Shown piece after piece: positions 32,509-41,009 of a stretch of 64,000 nucleotides of DNA. How positions within the stretch are numbered: position 1 is the first letter of the stretch; each line of letters starts with the position of its first letter. Source of the stretch: Paracoccaceae bacterium (lineage in GTDB: Bacteria > Pseudomonadota > Alphaproteobacteria > Rhodobacterales > Rhodobacteraceae); NCBI GenBank assembly GCA_030066905.1, contig JASJAR010000021.1, positions 1 through 64,000 of the forward strand. The letters are read 5' to 3'. The translations under genes and the position numbers were made by a program. The notes beneath the pieces are model-generated. The model had not been told where the DNA came from. It was given only the letters and a program-made list of their open reading frames with translations, and did not search any database.

Positions 32509-32700
32509 ATGCAAATGAAGGAATTGGAGGCCAGAATTGGTGGGCTAGAGATCGTAGTTGGCGAGTTGCTGATTGCCTTGCGAGAAAGTGACAGCGCCGT
32601 CGGGACCGACTTAAAGGCCCGATTGGAGCGGCAACTCAAAGACGACGGCCACAGCGTCTCCCAACACAATGCGATCCTGAATTTCTTGGTCTTGCTCTGA
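32509..32700 (+). CDS. Small coiled-coil protein, only plus-strand gene of the island
   Basis: 63 residues from the ATG at 32509, starting MQMKELEARIGGLEIVVGEL and predicted to be a short coiled coil throughout. GACGGGA is a weak ribosome site. It begins 38 bases from the terminase start on the opposite strand. The even charge pattern looks real. It could be a divergently expressed helper or packaging modifier, but the evidence is thin. Confidence 0.4.
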   Translation: MQMKELEARIGGLEIVVGELLIALRESDSAVGTDLKARLERQLKDDGHSVSQHNAILNFLVLL

Positions 32701-32870
32701 CCGCACAGGGCGAACAAGAGTGCCCGCCCCGCGTATCTGCCCCCTCCCAAAGACCGGCCATTGGGACCAGATTTGAAGCGTGCGACGACGCCGAGAGGAG
32801 GCGTCGTCGCACTCAGCACGGGGAAACGCGAGTCGGAGCACCCATAAACCCATGCTGAAACTTGTGATGC

Positions 32871-33085
32871 TGCGACACGTGCGACAGGAGTTTCTATATT
32901 CCCACGCACCATATGTTCCACGGGGCTACATACAGCCCCGATTAAGGCTTTCAGTCCTACGTTAGTGGCCTTCTGGAATTTCGTGTCGCACGTGTCGCAG
33001 AACCATTTCACCCAATCAAAGCAATGGGTTATCTGCGACAGGACACGTGTCGCAGACGTGTCGCAAACGGTGATCTCCTGTCGCA
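32871..33085. repeat. Iteron-like cluster of TGTCGCA motifs, candidate origin
   Basis: TGTCGCA or its complement TGCGACA occurs eight times in 215 bases: 32871, 32880, 32984, 32993, 33034, 33048, 33059 and 33079. Several copies extend to CACGTGTCGCA. The cluster lies between the terminase and primase genes, directly past the primase stop, with a ninth copy inside the primase gene at 33182. This position suits a replication origin bound by the primase-helicase. The stretch 32701-32870 shows no gene. Confidence 0.55.
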
Positions 33086-33088
33086 GCA

Positions 33089-35269
33089 TCATCGCTCAGC
33101 CTCCTTGAGCGTGTATCGGACCACATCGAGATCGACCTCTACGCCCTCGCGGACACATACGGTCACGGCCCTAGAGCGCCCTGCGACACGAAACTTCACC
33201 CGCTCCTGTCGCGGTGATAGACCAAGACCCCGGAGCACTTCGGCGACGGCTTTCGGCCCTTTCGCCCCGGCCGGGATATGCTCGATAGGCCAAAGGTGCC
33301 CGCGCACCTCGTCAATCGAGACCCACTCGCGTTCGCCGACGCAAGCCGCGATCTCCTCGCCAGCCGGGCCAAGCCCCGCCTCGACGATCCGCTCGAAGGC
33401 GCTCGCCCGAGGTACGCGCATCCGCTCGCGCACAAGCCTGAGCGGGTATTGCAGGAGCCACGCGGCGACTTGCTCAGCACCCCCGTTTTCGAGGTAGTCC
33501 CAGAGAGGCCGGAAGTACCGCTCGGGGTTCGCGGGCAGGAAGTCGCTCTCAACCGGGAAATAGCGGCGGCTGTCGCGGTCGATATGCAAGGCGTCGGCCT
33601 CGTTCACGAAAAACGCGATGTTCACCACGTTGTCGATCTCGGTTACGTCAACGCCCTTGCGCTCGAACGGAATACGGTCGGGTGGCCCCGCGATCAGCGG
33701 CTTGAGCCGCTCGGCCGCGTCCTTTTTGTCGTGCCAACGCCCACCTTGGCGCTCTTGCACAATCGCGAGGAGGCACCGGTCGAGCCATCCGTTGAATTGG
33801 CTCGACACCATTTGCAGGGTGAGGCCCTCCCGGGCGTAGCGGCCGAGGTGTTTCGTAAGAGGGTGAAAGAGCGTGTCCTTGCCGCTCCCTTCGCGGCCGA
33901 TCAGCACCGGTGCCCAATTGACCTTGCGGCCGGGGTTTTGCAGGACGAACGCCATCCACTCGACGAGCCACTCGCGGTCAGCCGCATCGGGCACGATCCG
34001 GGCCATGTGGTCCAACCAAGGGCGCGGCTCCGAGCCGTTCCAAACCGGCGGTACGAGCGGCTCCCACGTGTTGATGTAGATACCTGTCGGATCGTCGATC
34101 TCGGCAGGACGGCCGGGGGCGAACATCTTACCGTCGAACCGGGGAAGATCGCCATTCAGCCACCCAAGGCGGTCGTTCATTCTCCGGCCGATCTTCTTAC
34201 CCTTGAGATCGCGCATGTCCCACTCGAATGTGAGCCTCCACATCTCGGACGGATTGCGTTCGCTGTAGGTGCGGCGGTCCCAATAGTTGCCGCCAACGAG
34301 GCAGAAGCGGCCCGCCTCCGGCTTGACGGGATTGGCGACCGGCTCCTCCTCGGCACGCCACCCGCCTTCTTTGGCAAACTTGATCAGCGTGGCGAGCGTT
34401 GTGCCGCCCGGTTGGCCGCATGGCTCATCCCAAACGCGCCGGTTGAGGTGCGGCTCGTAGTTGCCGTCCCTTGTTGAGGTCCAGTCGTCCAGAATGTCCC
34501 ATGCCGCCTCGCCGAGGCCGCGAGGCTCGAAAGCCTCTTTGACCGCCTTGACGATCCCGACCCACGTCCCGCGCTCGTCGAACCGGTCGTCGTTCTCGAT
34601 GTGGGCGAACATCTCCTCAAGGTCGTTAATCGAGATGTGCGCGAACTCGACCGCTACGTCGTCGGTCGGGGCCTTCCGCACCGTGCGTTTCGCTTTGAGG
34701 CCCTCGTCGCGACGATAGATCAGCGCATCGACCACGAACGCGCCCCGCGACCACTTGAGCCGCTCAGGACGCAGCGTGAGGGCCATGCCCTTGGCTTGCT
34801 CGGCCTTCGCCATGAACCCGACGCCATGGCCCTCCCGGCGGTCGGAGAGCGCCTCGTCGCCTTCCTCTCGCGGCATGATCAGCCGCAAGCCAGTGCCGCT
34901 CGTCGAGGGTTCGATATAGCCGTCGTACCCTTCGAGGATCGAAGCGATCTCTGGATCTGTGATTTCGCCGGTCGAGGAGTTGCGGCAGTCGTCGAGATCG
35001 AAAACGACAAAGGCCGATCCGGCCCGGGGCACGAACCCGACCTCGAAACGCAAGATCGGGCAGAACGGCTTTTTCAGAAACGCGGCGTCGTCCTCAGCGT
35101 TCTTGTTGACCGTGGCAAGGCGGTTCGGGTCGTGATTGTAAGCGTCGCGCAACTGTAGCGCCTCGGCGAGCGTCGAGATCGCCGCCTTGTCGGTGTTCGC
35201 CGCACGCCAAGGCTTCCCGGCCCTCGCGGGGAACTTACCCGGCTTCTTGCCTTCACCATGATCCACCAC
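33089..35269 (-). CDS. Primase-polymerase/helicase replication protein
   Basis: 726 residues as read from the GTG at 35269. The N-terminal part has an archaeo-eukaryotic primase-like core (FVVFDLDDCRNSS with the metal acids; STSGTGLRLIMP). The C-terminal part is a DUF5906-type SF3 helicase with Walker A GREGSGKDT near 455 and ESDFLPANPERYFRPLW near 610. Similar two-domain proteins replicate phages and satellites. The true start is probably upstream: a GTG at 35355 overlaps the previous stop and encodes MNMLSRDQHRKLIKRS in another frame. This suggests a one-base frameshift near 35300. Confidence 0.82.
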   Translation of the reverse strand: MVDHGEGKKPGKFPARAGKPWRAANTDKAAISTLAEALQLRDAYNHDPNRLATVNKNAEDDAAFLKKPFCPILRFEVGFVPRAGSAFVVFDLDDCRNSSTGEITDPEIASILEGYDGYIEPSTSGTGLRLIMPREEGDEALSDRREGHGVGFMAKAEQAKGMALTLRPERLKWSRGAFVVDALIYRRDEGLKAKRTVRKAPTDDVAVEFAHISINDLEEMFAHIENDDRFDERGTWVGIVKAVKEAFEPRGLGEAAWDILDDWTSTRDGNYEPHLNRRVWDEPCGQPGGTTLATLIKFAKEGGWRAEEEPVANPVKPEAGRFCLVGGNYWDRRTYSERNPSEMWRLTFEWDMRDLKGKKIGRRMNDRLGWLNGDLPRFDGKMFAPGRPAEIDDPTGIYINTWEPLVPPVWNGSEPRPWLDHMARIVPDAADREWLVEWMAFVLQNPGRKVNWAPVLIGREGSGKDTLFHPLTKHLGRYAREGLTLQMVSSQFNGWLDRCLLAIVQERQGGRWHDKKDAAERLKPLIAGPPDRIPFERKGVDVTEIDNVVNIAFFVNEADALHIDRDSRRYFPVESDFLPANPERYFRPLWDYLENGGAEQVAAWLLQYPLRLVRERMRVPRASAFERIVEAGLGPAGEEIAACVGEREWVSIDEVRGHLWPIEHIPAGAKGPKAVAEVLRGLGLSPRQERVKFRVAGRSRAVTVCVREGVEVDLDVVRYTLKEAER

Positions 35270-35351
35270 GGCGTAAAGGAAATAGTTGCGCTCTTCGGCT
35301 GCGCGGCCGAACGCTTGATCAACTTCCGATGCTGGTCACGGGAGAGCATGT

Positions 35352-35825
35352 TCACTGGACCGGGCCCTCGACAGGTTCGAGAGCGAAGTGCAAATCAACT
35401 GCCCAATCGAGCGCGTCGTCGTGGCTCTTGAAGACCATGAAGCACTTGCGCGGATCGCCTTCGAGGTCGGCGCATTTCGGATGCGACAGCACGAGGAGCA
35501 TTCGGCCATCGTTCAACGGATAGGCATGGGCCGAGAGCGCGTTGGGGAAGCCGTAGGCCCACTGAGCGCCCACCCAATAGGTGACGCACCGGTCGTCCAC
35601 GCTCGCGTCGCCCTGAAAGAAACTGTGGCACCAATCTTTCGCGACTTCGCGATCACCCGCGAAACCAATGAGATGCCCGCCGTCCACGTCGGGGCCATCA
35701 AGTACGGCAATCGCTCGGCCGCTAAAGAGGGTGATGTCGGCACGCGGACCGCCTTCCTCGTAGCCGATAATCGCGACCGTCCCGGTTGTCTCGACTGGTC
35801 GTGTGCCTGTGCTGATGGTGTCCAT
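35352..35825 (-). CDS. Unknown island protein, 157 aa
   Basis: ATG at 35825, first gene of the minus-strand run. It is acidic and Trp/Gly-containing (WCHSFFQGDASVDDRCV; YWVGAQWAYGFPNAL), probably one globular alpha/beta domain, with no signal or membrane segment. I do not recognise it. Its stop overlaps a GTG (35355) that I take as the original primase start, so the two were translationally coupled. An imperfect palindrome lies just upstream. Confidence 0.6.
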   Translation of the reverse strand: MDTISTGTRPVETTGTVAIIGYEEGGPRADITLFSGRAIAVLDGPDVDGGHLIGFAGDREVAKDWCHSFFQGDASVDDRCVTYWVGAQWAYGFPNALSAHAYPLNDGRMLLVLSHPKCADLEGDPRKCFMVFKSHDDALDWAVDLHFALEPVEGPVQ

Positions 35826-35841
35826 TGCCCGCCTCGATTTC

Positions 35842-35883
35842 CGCTAACTCCGTTAACGCCGATAAGCGTGAACGGAGTTAACG
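35842..35883. promoter_or_regulatory. 18-bp inverted repeat upstream of the island operon
   Basis: CGCTAACTCCGTTAACGC (35842-35859) and GCGTGAACGGAGTTAACG (35866-35883) are inverted repeats with two mismatches and a 6-base spacer. They lie 17-58 bases upstream of the ATG at 35825. The TAACTC/GAGTTA half-sites also occur in the 27618-27656 palindrome, so one regulator may bind both. Confidence 0.5.
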
Positions 35884-36003
35884 GGCAATAGGGTAGAGAG
35901 CACCCGGGCAGGTTTGACAAAGAACCGGTAAGTATTTGATCTGTCGTAGTGGGTTTGACGCGCCTCAAGGGCGGAACCCGTTGATTTCGCGAGGCTTAAT
36001 GCC

Positions 36004-36050
36004 GGATTGAAAATCCTCGTGTCGGTGGTTCGATTCCGCCCCGGGCACCA
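36004..36050. repeat. attR: tRNA-Phe 3' half with one C missing
   Basis: Identical to 25728-25775 except that four instead of five Cs precede GGGCACCA. There is no 5' half here, so it is not a tRNA gene. It marks the right end of the island. The following 36051-36262 holds no gene. Confidence 0.93.
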
Positions 36051-36262
36051 ATCCCATCCCGCACTGTCGGGCTTCGGCCGACTTGAGCGCGAGGTCCGGG
36101 TCCGGGGCTGATCCGCTCACCCCCACCATCTCCTCCACTGGCCGTCCGCGCGCGCCTCCGTTCGGTGCCAGGGCGCGGGTCCGAGGTCGGTGTTCTCGCC
36201 CCCGCCCCGCGCCGTCTTGCCCTTCGTGGCGAGAAATGATCCATCTCGGCCAGGAGTGAGGG

Positions 36263-37921
36263 GTGCGACCCATGCGGGCCGATTACGTGATTGTAGGATC
36301 GGGGTCGGCCGGTGCGGCTCTGGCCTACAGGCTGGCCGAGGCGGGCCGATCGGTGATCGTCATCGAGGCCGGTGGCAGCGATGCGGGGCCCTTCATTCAG
36401 ATGCCCGGCGCGCTCTCCTACCCGATGAACATGGGCCGCTACGATTGGGGGCTCAGGACCGAGCCCGAGCCCCATCTCGGCGGGCGCCGTCTGGCCGTGC
36501 CGCGGGGCCGCGTGGTCGGTGGGTCGTCTTCGATCAACGGCATGGTCTGGGTCAGGGGCCATGCGGGGGATTTCGACCACTGGGCCGCGGCCGGGGCGAC
36601 CGGATGGGCGTTTCGCGACGTGCTACCCTATTACCGACGACTCGAGGACTGGGACGCGAACGGGCAGGGCGGGGACCCCGCCTGGCGCGGGGCGGGCGGT
36701 CCGGTCCGCGTCACCCGGGGGCCGCGTGCGAATCCGCTCTTCGATGTCTTCGTCGCGGCAGCCGAGGCGGTCGGCTACGCCCGCACGCCGGACTACAACG
36801 GTCACCGCCAGGAAGGCGTGGGCCCGGCGGACCAGACCGTCCATCGCGGGCGGCGCTGGTCGGCGGCGCGGGCCTATCTGATCCCGGCCTTGCGTCGTTT
36901 CAACTGCCGCCTGGTGCAAGGCGAGGCGGCGCGCATCCGGTTCGACGGCAAGCGCGCCATCGGGGTCGACCTCACTGGAGGCGCGTTCGTCTCCGCCCGC
37001 CGCGAGGTGATCCTGGCCGCCTCGGCAATCAATTCGCCGAAGCTTCTGATGCAGTCCGGCATCGGGCCGGGTGCGGCACTTCAGGCGCTCGGCATTGCGG
37101 TTGTCGCCGACCGTCCCGGGGTCGGCCAGAACCTCCAGGACCATCTCGAAGTCAGCCTCCAGATCGCCGCCCGCCAGCCGATCACGCTTTATCGCTACTG
37201 GAACACGCTCGGCAAGACTTACGTCGCGCTGCGCTGGCTTCTCACCCGCACCGGCCCCGGCGCGTCGAACCAGATCGAGACCCTGGGCTTCGTCCGCTCC
37301 CGGGCCGGGGTCGACTACCCCGACATCCAGTTCCACTTCTTCCCAATCGCCATGCGCTACGACGGGCAGGCGCCGCCCGAAGGCCACGGGTTTCAGGCCC
37401 ATGTGGGCCCGATGCGGTCCGCCGCGCGGGGCCGGGTGGCGCTCGTCTCGCCAGACCCCGCCGCACCGCCGTCGATCCTCTTTAACTATATGTCGAGCCC
37501 CTCGGACTGGCAGGAGTTCCGCGCCGGCATCCGGCTGCTGCGCGAGATCTTCGCCGCGCCGCCCTTCGCGCCCCATGTCGCCCATGAAATCCAGCCCGGC
37601 GAGGCCGTCTCGTCCGACCAGGCGCTCGACGCCTTCGTCCGCGATCACGCCGAGAGCGCCTACCACCCCTGCGGCACCTGCCGGATGGGCGCGGCAGACG
37701 ACCCGATGGCGGTGGTCGACCCCGAAACCAGGGTGATCGGGGTCGAGGGGCTGAGGGTGGCGGACAGTTCGGTCTTTCCCCGCATCACCAATGGCAACAT
37801 CAACGCCCCGTCGATCCTCGTCGGCGAAAAGGCCGCCGATCACATCATTGGCCGCGCCCCGCTGCCGCCGGACGATCGGCTGCCGTGGGTCCACCGCGAT
37901 TGGCAACGGGCGCAGCGTTAG
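36263..37921 (+). CDS. GMC family FAD oxidoreductase (choline dehydrogenase-like)
   Basis: About 550 residues. It has an N-terminal FAD site [20 protein letters not shown] and IVIEAGGSD, the GMC signature [19 protein letters not shown] near 80, a second signature [16 protein letters not shown] near 255, and the C-terminal active-site region [10 protein letters not shown] and [20 protein letters not shown]. It oxidises alcohols; choline is a guess because bet genes are absent. The GTG at 36263 has AGGAG at ideal spacing; the ATG at 36272 is the alternative. It is cytoplasmic, with no signal peptide. It is the first chromosomal gene right of the island. Confidence 0.9.
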   Translation: MRPMRADYVIVGSGSAGAALAYRLAEAGRSVIVIEAGGSDAGPFIQMPGALSYPMNMGRYDWGLRTEPEPHLGGRRLAVPRGRVVGGSSSINGMVWVRGHAGDFDHWAAAGATGWAFRDVLPYYRRLEDWDANGQGGDPAWRGAGGPVRVTRGPRANPLFDVFVAAAEAVGYARTPDYNGHRQEGVGPADQTVHRGRRWSAARAYLIPALRRFNCRLVQGEAARIRFDGKRAIGVDLTGGAFVSARREVILAASAINSPKLLMQSGIGPGAALQALGIAVVADRPGVGQNLQDHLEVSLQIAARQPITLYRYWNTLGKTYVALRWLLTRTGPGASNQIETLGFVRSRAGVDYPDIQFHFFPIAMRYDGQAPPEGHGFQAHVGPMRSAARGRVALVSPDPAAPPSILFNYMSSPSDWQEFRAGIRLLREIFAAPPFAPHVAHEIQPGEAVSSDQALDAFVRDHAESAYHPCGTCRMGAADDPMAVVDPETRVIGVEGLRVADSSVFPRITNGNINAPSILVGEKAADHIIGRAPLPPDDRLPWVHRDWQRAQR

Positions 37922-38207
37922 GAGGCGGCGCGCGAAAGGGGGCAGCTGAGCGGTGCCCGAAGGACGGGGGCCGAGCCCTGCAAAACCCCGTCCAGGGCCT
38001 GACCCGGGACCTCGACGGGCGTGGCGCCCGGTTGGGTCGGGGCAGAGGGTCGGGTCCGGCGCGTAGGGTTTGGGGCCGGATCGCGCCGATGCCCGCTTCG
38101 GGCCGGGGCCGGCGCCGGGCCCGTCTCCGCCCCGCCGCCGACCTTTGGCTTGCAAACTCCGGCGCGGCTTGGCACCCCGGGAGCCGGACAGGGATGAGGC
38201 CGCCCCG
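37922..38207. repeat. Intergenic gap with CCCGGG-type dispersed repeat
   Basis: GC-rich gap before the permease gene. Around 38000-38060 it contains CTGACCCGGGACCTCGACGG and GGGTCGGGTCCGGCGC, related to palindromic units at 42870-42940, 50520-50670, 57660-57690, 59060-59140 and 63275-63300. No gene is seen. Confidence 0.4.
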
Positions 38208-39860
38208 GTGGACATCGCGCTCAAACGCCGACAGACAAGCACCAGCGAACGCGGCATCGCGGCCCTCGCCGTTCTGATCGCGGCCATCGCGGCCATGCCC
38301 CATCTCGGCGTCGTCGCTGCCGCCATCGCCGGCGATCTCGACACGCTCACCCACCTCGCCGACACCGTGCTCTGGCGCTACACGTCGACCACGCTCGTTC
38401 TCTGCCTGCTCGTTTCCCTCGGCACCTTCGCCCTCGGCACCGGCACGGCCTGGCTCGTGACGATGACCGAGTTTCCCGGCCGCCGCTTGCTCGAGATCGC
38501 CCTCGTGATCCCGCTCGCCTTCCCGGCCTACGTGTTGGCCTACGCCTACACCCATCTTCTCGACCATCCCGGGATCGTCCAGGCGACCTTGCGCGACCTC
38601 ACCGGCTGGGGCCCCCGGGACTACTGGTTCCCCGAGATCCGCTCCCTCGGCGGGGCGGCAGCGATGCTCACACTGGTGCTTTATCCTTATGTCTATCTGC
38701 TCGCTCGGGCGGCCTTCATCGGCCAGTCGGCGACGACATTCCTTGCCGCCCGGACGCTGGGGCGCAGCGCGCCGCAGGCGTTTTTCGCCGTGGCCCTGCC
38801 GCTGGCGCGCCCGGCGGTGGCGGCCGGGGTGCTTCTGGCGGTCATGGAAACCATCGCCGATTTCGGCACGGTCTCCTATTTCGGGGTGCAGACCTTCGCC
38901 ACGGGCATCTACCAAAGCTGGTTCTCGCTGGCCGACCGGGCGGCGGCGGCCCAGCTCTCCCTGGGGCTTCTGAGCTTTGCGCTCCTTCTGGCCGTGCTCG
39001 AACGCACGAGCCGGGGCAAGGCCCGCTACCATATGGGCCGGCGCCACGAGGAAATGGCGCGGATCCCTCTCGGCCGCCGCAGTGCGGCCCTGGCGGCCTT
39101 TGTCTGCGGGCTGCCGGTGCTCTTCGGTGTCTTCGTCCCGGTGATCGCTCTTGCGACCATGGCGCTTGGCTCCGAACAGGACCTTCTGAGCCGCCGCTAT
39201 GTGGGGTTCATCCGAAACTCGCTGACGCTGGCAAGCATCGCCGCATTGGTCACCGTGGCCGCCGCGATGGCGCTCGGCAGCTTCCACCGCATCGCCCCCG
39301 GTCGGACGTCAAACACCGCGCTCTATCTGGCGCGGATCGGCTACGCCGTCCCCGGCGGCGTGATCGCGGTCGGGCTTCTCGTGCCCCTTGCCGCCTTCGA
39401 TAACGCGCTCGACGGCTGGATGCGCGCGAGTTTCGGCATCTCCACCGGGCTCCTGCTGACCGGGTCGATCTGGGTCCTCGTCGCCGCCTACATGATCCGT
39501 TTTCTCGCCGCCGCGATCGGTGCCTACGAGGGCGGGATCTCCGGGGTCAGCCCCAATCTCGACGCCGCCTCGCGTGTCCTCGGACGCGGGGTCTTCGGGA
39601 CCCTGGGGCGGGTGCATATCCCGATCCTGCGACCGAGCCTTCTGACGGCAGGGCTGATCGTCTTCGTCGATGTGATGAAGGAACTGCCCGCCACGCTTAT
39701 CATGCGGCCGTTCAATTACGACACGCTGGCGGTGCAGGCCTTCCGCCTCGCCGCCGACGAGCGCCTCGAAGGGGCCGCCGTCCCGAGCCTGGTGATCGCC
39801 GCCATCGGGCTCGGACCGGTGATCCTCCTCTGTCGCCAGGTGGCCCGGCGAGGGCGGTAG
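38208..39860 (+). CDS. Iron(III)-type ABC transporter permease, two-domain
   Basis: About 550 residues from the GTG at 38208. There are roughly twelve transmembrane helices in two homologous halves. Each half carries an ABC-permease EAA loop: AARTLGRSAPQAFFAVALPL near 185 and AASRVLGRGVFGTLGRVHIP near 455. This fused layout is that of FbpB/SfuB-type ferric iron permeases. No periplasmic binding protein or ATPase gene is adjacent, so the other subunits lie elsewhere or the substrate differs (thiamine-type permeases share the layout). The longer reading from 38070 adds a Pro/Arg-rich tail and is rejected. Confidence 0.88.
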   Translation: MDIALKRRQTSTSERGIAALAVLIAAIAAMPHLGVVAAAIAGDLDTLTHLADTVLWRYTSTTLVLCLLVSLGTFALGTGTAWLVTMTEFPGRRLLEIALVIPLAFPAYVLAYAYTHLLDHPGIVQATLRDLTGWGPRDYWFPEIRSLGGAAAMLTLVLYPYVYLLARAAFIGQSATTFLAARTLGRSAPQAFFAVALPLARPAVAAGVLLAVMETIADFGTVSYFGVQTFATGIYQSWFSLADRAAAAQLSLGLLSFALLLAVLERTSRGKARYHMGRRHEEMARIPLGRRSAALAAFVCGLPVLFGVFVPVIALATMALGSEQDLLSRRYVGFIRNSLTLASIAALVTVAAAMALGSFHRIAPGRTSNTALYLARIGYAVPGGVIAVGLLVPLAAFDNALDGWMRASFGISTGLLLTGSIWVLVAAYMIRFLAAAIGAYEGGISGVSPNLDAASRVLGRGVFGTLGRVHIPILRPSLLTAGLIVFVDVMKELPATLIMRPFNYDTLAVQAFRLAADERLEGAAVPSLVIAAIGLGPVILLCRQVARRGR

Positions 39861-40007
39861 GGCGCTTCGGCCGGCCGATCCGTCACCACCCGGCCTCCGC
39901 GCCGGGTCAGGTCCGGGGCGGCGGCTTGCGTGATGGCCGGTCCGCCCGAAGACCCGGCCTGCCGCACCCGCGCCGATCAAAGCCCAGCCCGTCGCCTCGC
40001 AGCCGCT

Positions 40008-40862
40008 TCAAAGCCCCTCTGGCAGGGGCCCCAGATCGTAACGCCACCAGAGGTCGGCATAGGCGGTGCTGCGGTCCCGCCAGGGCTTGAAATGGCCGCC
40101 GCTCCAATGCAGCACGGAAATCTTCTCGACCGGTCGCTTCAGCAGCCGCGCCACCAGCGGGTGGTTGCCGTAACCGCTGGCGTTCCAGCGCTTGTCGAGA
40201 TGCTGGTAATCCTTGAACGCGAGGTTCATCAGCGGCTCGGTATGGAGCGAAAAGAGCTTGTAACCGTGCCGCCGGTCCCAGTCGAAGATCGAGACAAGCT
40301 CGCGGTCGAGCGCCTCGCCCCAGGCCGAGATATCCGAAAGGTAGACCCCGGCATTGAACGGGCGCGGCATCGACATTCCCGCCCGCCAGCCGACAAGCGG
40401 CTTTCGGAAATAGAGAAGCCCCGTGAAGAGTTGGGGGACGGCGGCCAGCCGGCGCCTCAGCGTTCCCGGCGCGAAGAGCGGGGCGACATCGCCGAGCACG
40501 ACGATATCGGCATCGAGATAAAGAAACGTGCCGAGGTCGGGAAAGAGCCGCGCGACGTCGAACCGGGCGTAGTTCATCGCCTGACCGATGCGCGGGTCGA
40601 GGGGTTTGCCCCGCCGGGCGGCGACGTAGTCGGCGATCCAGGGCGACAGCGCGGCCGGGGCGAAGCGGATCTCGAAGGCGCGGTCGGGAAAGCGCAGATC
40701 GGCCAGCCGCTCGAAGGCCGCCACATCCTCGGCAACGGCCGGCACGGCGACATTGAACCGGAGCGCCTCGGGTTGGCTGGCATTGGCGACGATGGAGTTG
40801 ACGAGCGTCACCATCGGCCGCATCAGGCCACGGTTCAAAGACAGGACGATATCGATGGGCAT
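40008..40862 (-). CDS. Glycosyltransferase family 8
   Basis: 284 residues with the GT8 (LPS galactosyl/glucosyltransferase) pattern. IDIVLSLNRGLMRPMVTLVNS opens the Rossmann fold, FLYLDADIVVLGDV near 115 carries the metal-binding DxD, RPFNAGVYLSD is near 170 and ISVLHWSGGHFKPW near 250 contains the conserved His. It would transfer a sugar from a UDP-sugar to a surface glycan. ATG at 40862. There are no sugar-cluster neighbours. It is divergent from the ABC exporter gene at 41010, with a 147-base gap. Confidence 0.87.
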   Translation of the reverse strand: MPIDIVLSLNRGLMRPMVTLVNSIVANASQPEALRFNVAVPAVAEDVAAFERLADLRFPDRAFEIRFAPAALSPWIADYVAARRGKPLDPRIGQAMNYARFDVARLFPDLGTFLYLDADIVVLGDVAPLFAPGTLRRRLAAVPQLFTGLLYFRKPLVGWRAGMSMPRPFNAGVYLSDISAWGEALDRELVSIFDWDRRHGYKLFSLHTEPLMNLAFKDYQHLDKRWNASGYGNHPLVARLLKRPVEKISVLHWSGGHFKPWRDRSTAYADLWWRYDLGPLPEGL

Positions 40863-41009
40863 GCTCGGCTCGATACCCGTTTGCGGGTGGCGGGCTTACA
40901 CCACAGCCCCCCAGGCGCCGCAACCCCGGGGGACCGGCGCCGCCACCGCGCGATTTGACGGGCAAATCCTCCCACGATAAGCCCGCGGGACCCCGGCCAA
41001 TGTCCGGGG

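Larger units (their letters stand above)
25728..36050. mobile_element. 10.3-kb phage-satellite-like island (capsid, terminase, no tail)
   Basis: Bounded by direct repeats of the tRNA-Phe 3' half. Nearly all genes run on the minus strand: small unknown, primase-helicase, large terminase, HNH, major capsid, protease, portal, MerR-like regulator, excisionase-like protein and integrase next to the tRNA. I see no tail, tape-measure, connector, small terminase or lysis gene, and no room for them. This content fits capsid-forming phage-inducible islands, which borrow tails from a helper phage. A decayed prophage is the alternative, but most frames are intact and tightly packed. Confidence 0.8.

Noticed and set aside
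32361-33092. 243-codon minus-strand frame between terminase and primase
   Set aside because: Its codons are the translated iteron repeats and the antisense of the small gene; it also runs into the terminase start.
36004-36050. Second tRNA-Phe gene
   Set aside because: Only the 3' half is present and one C of the acceptor stem is missing; it is the attR copy.
36623-39287. Long minus-strand frames over the GMC oxidoreductase and permease genes
   Set aside because: Low-complexity antisense frames; the plus-strand proteins have clear families.
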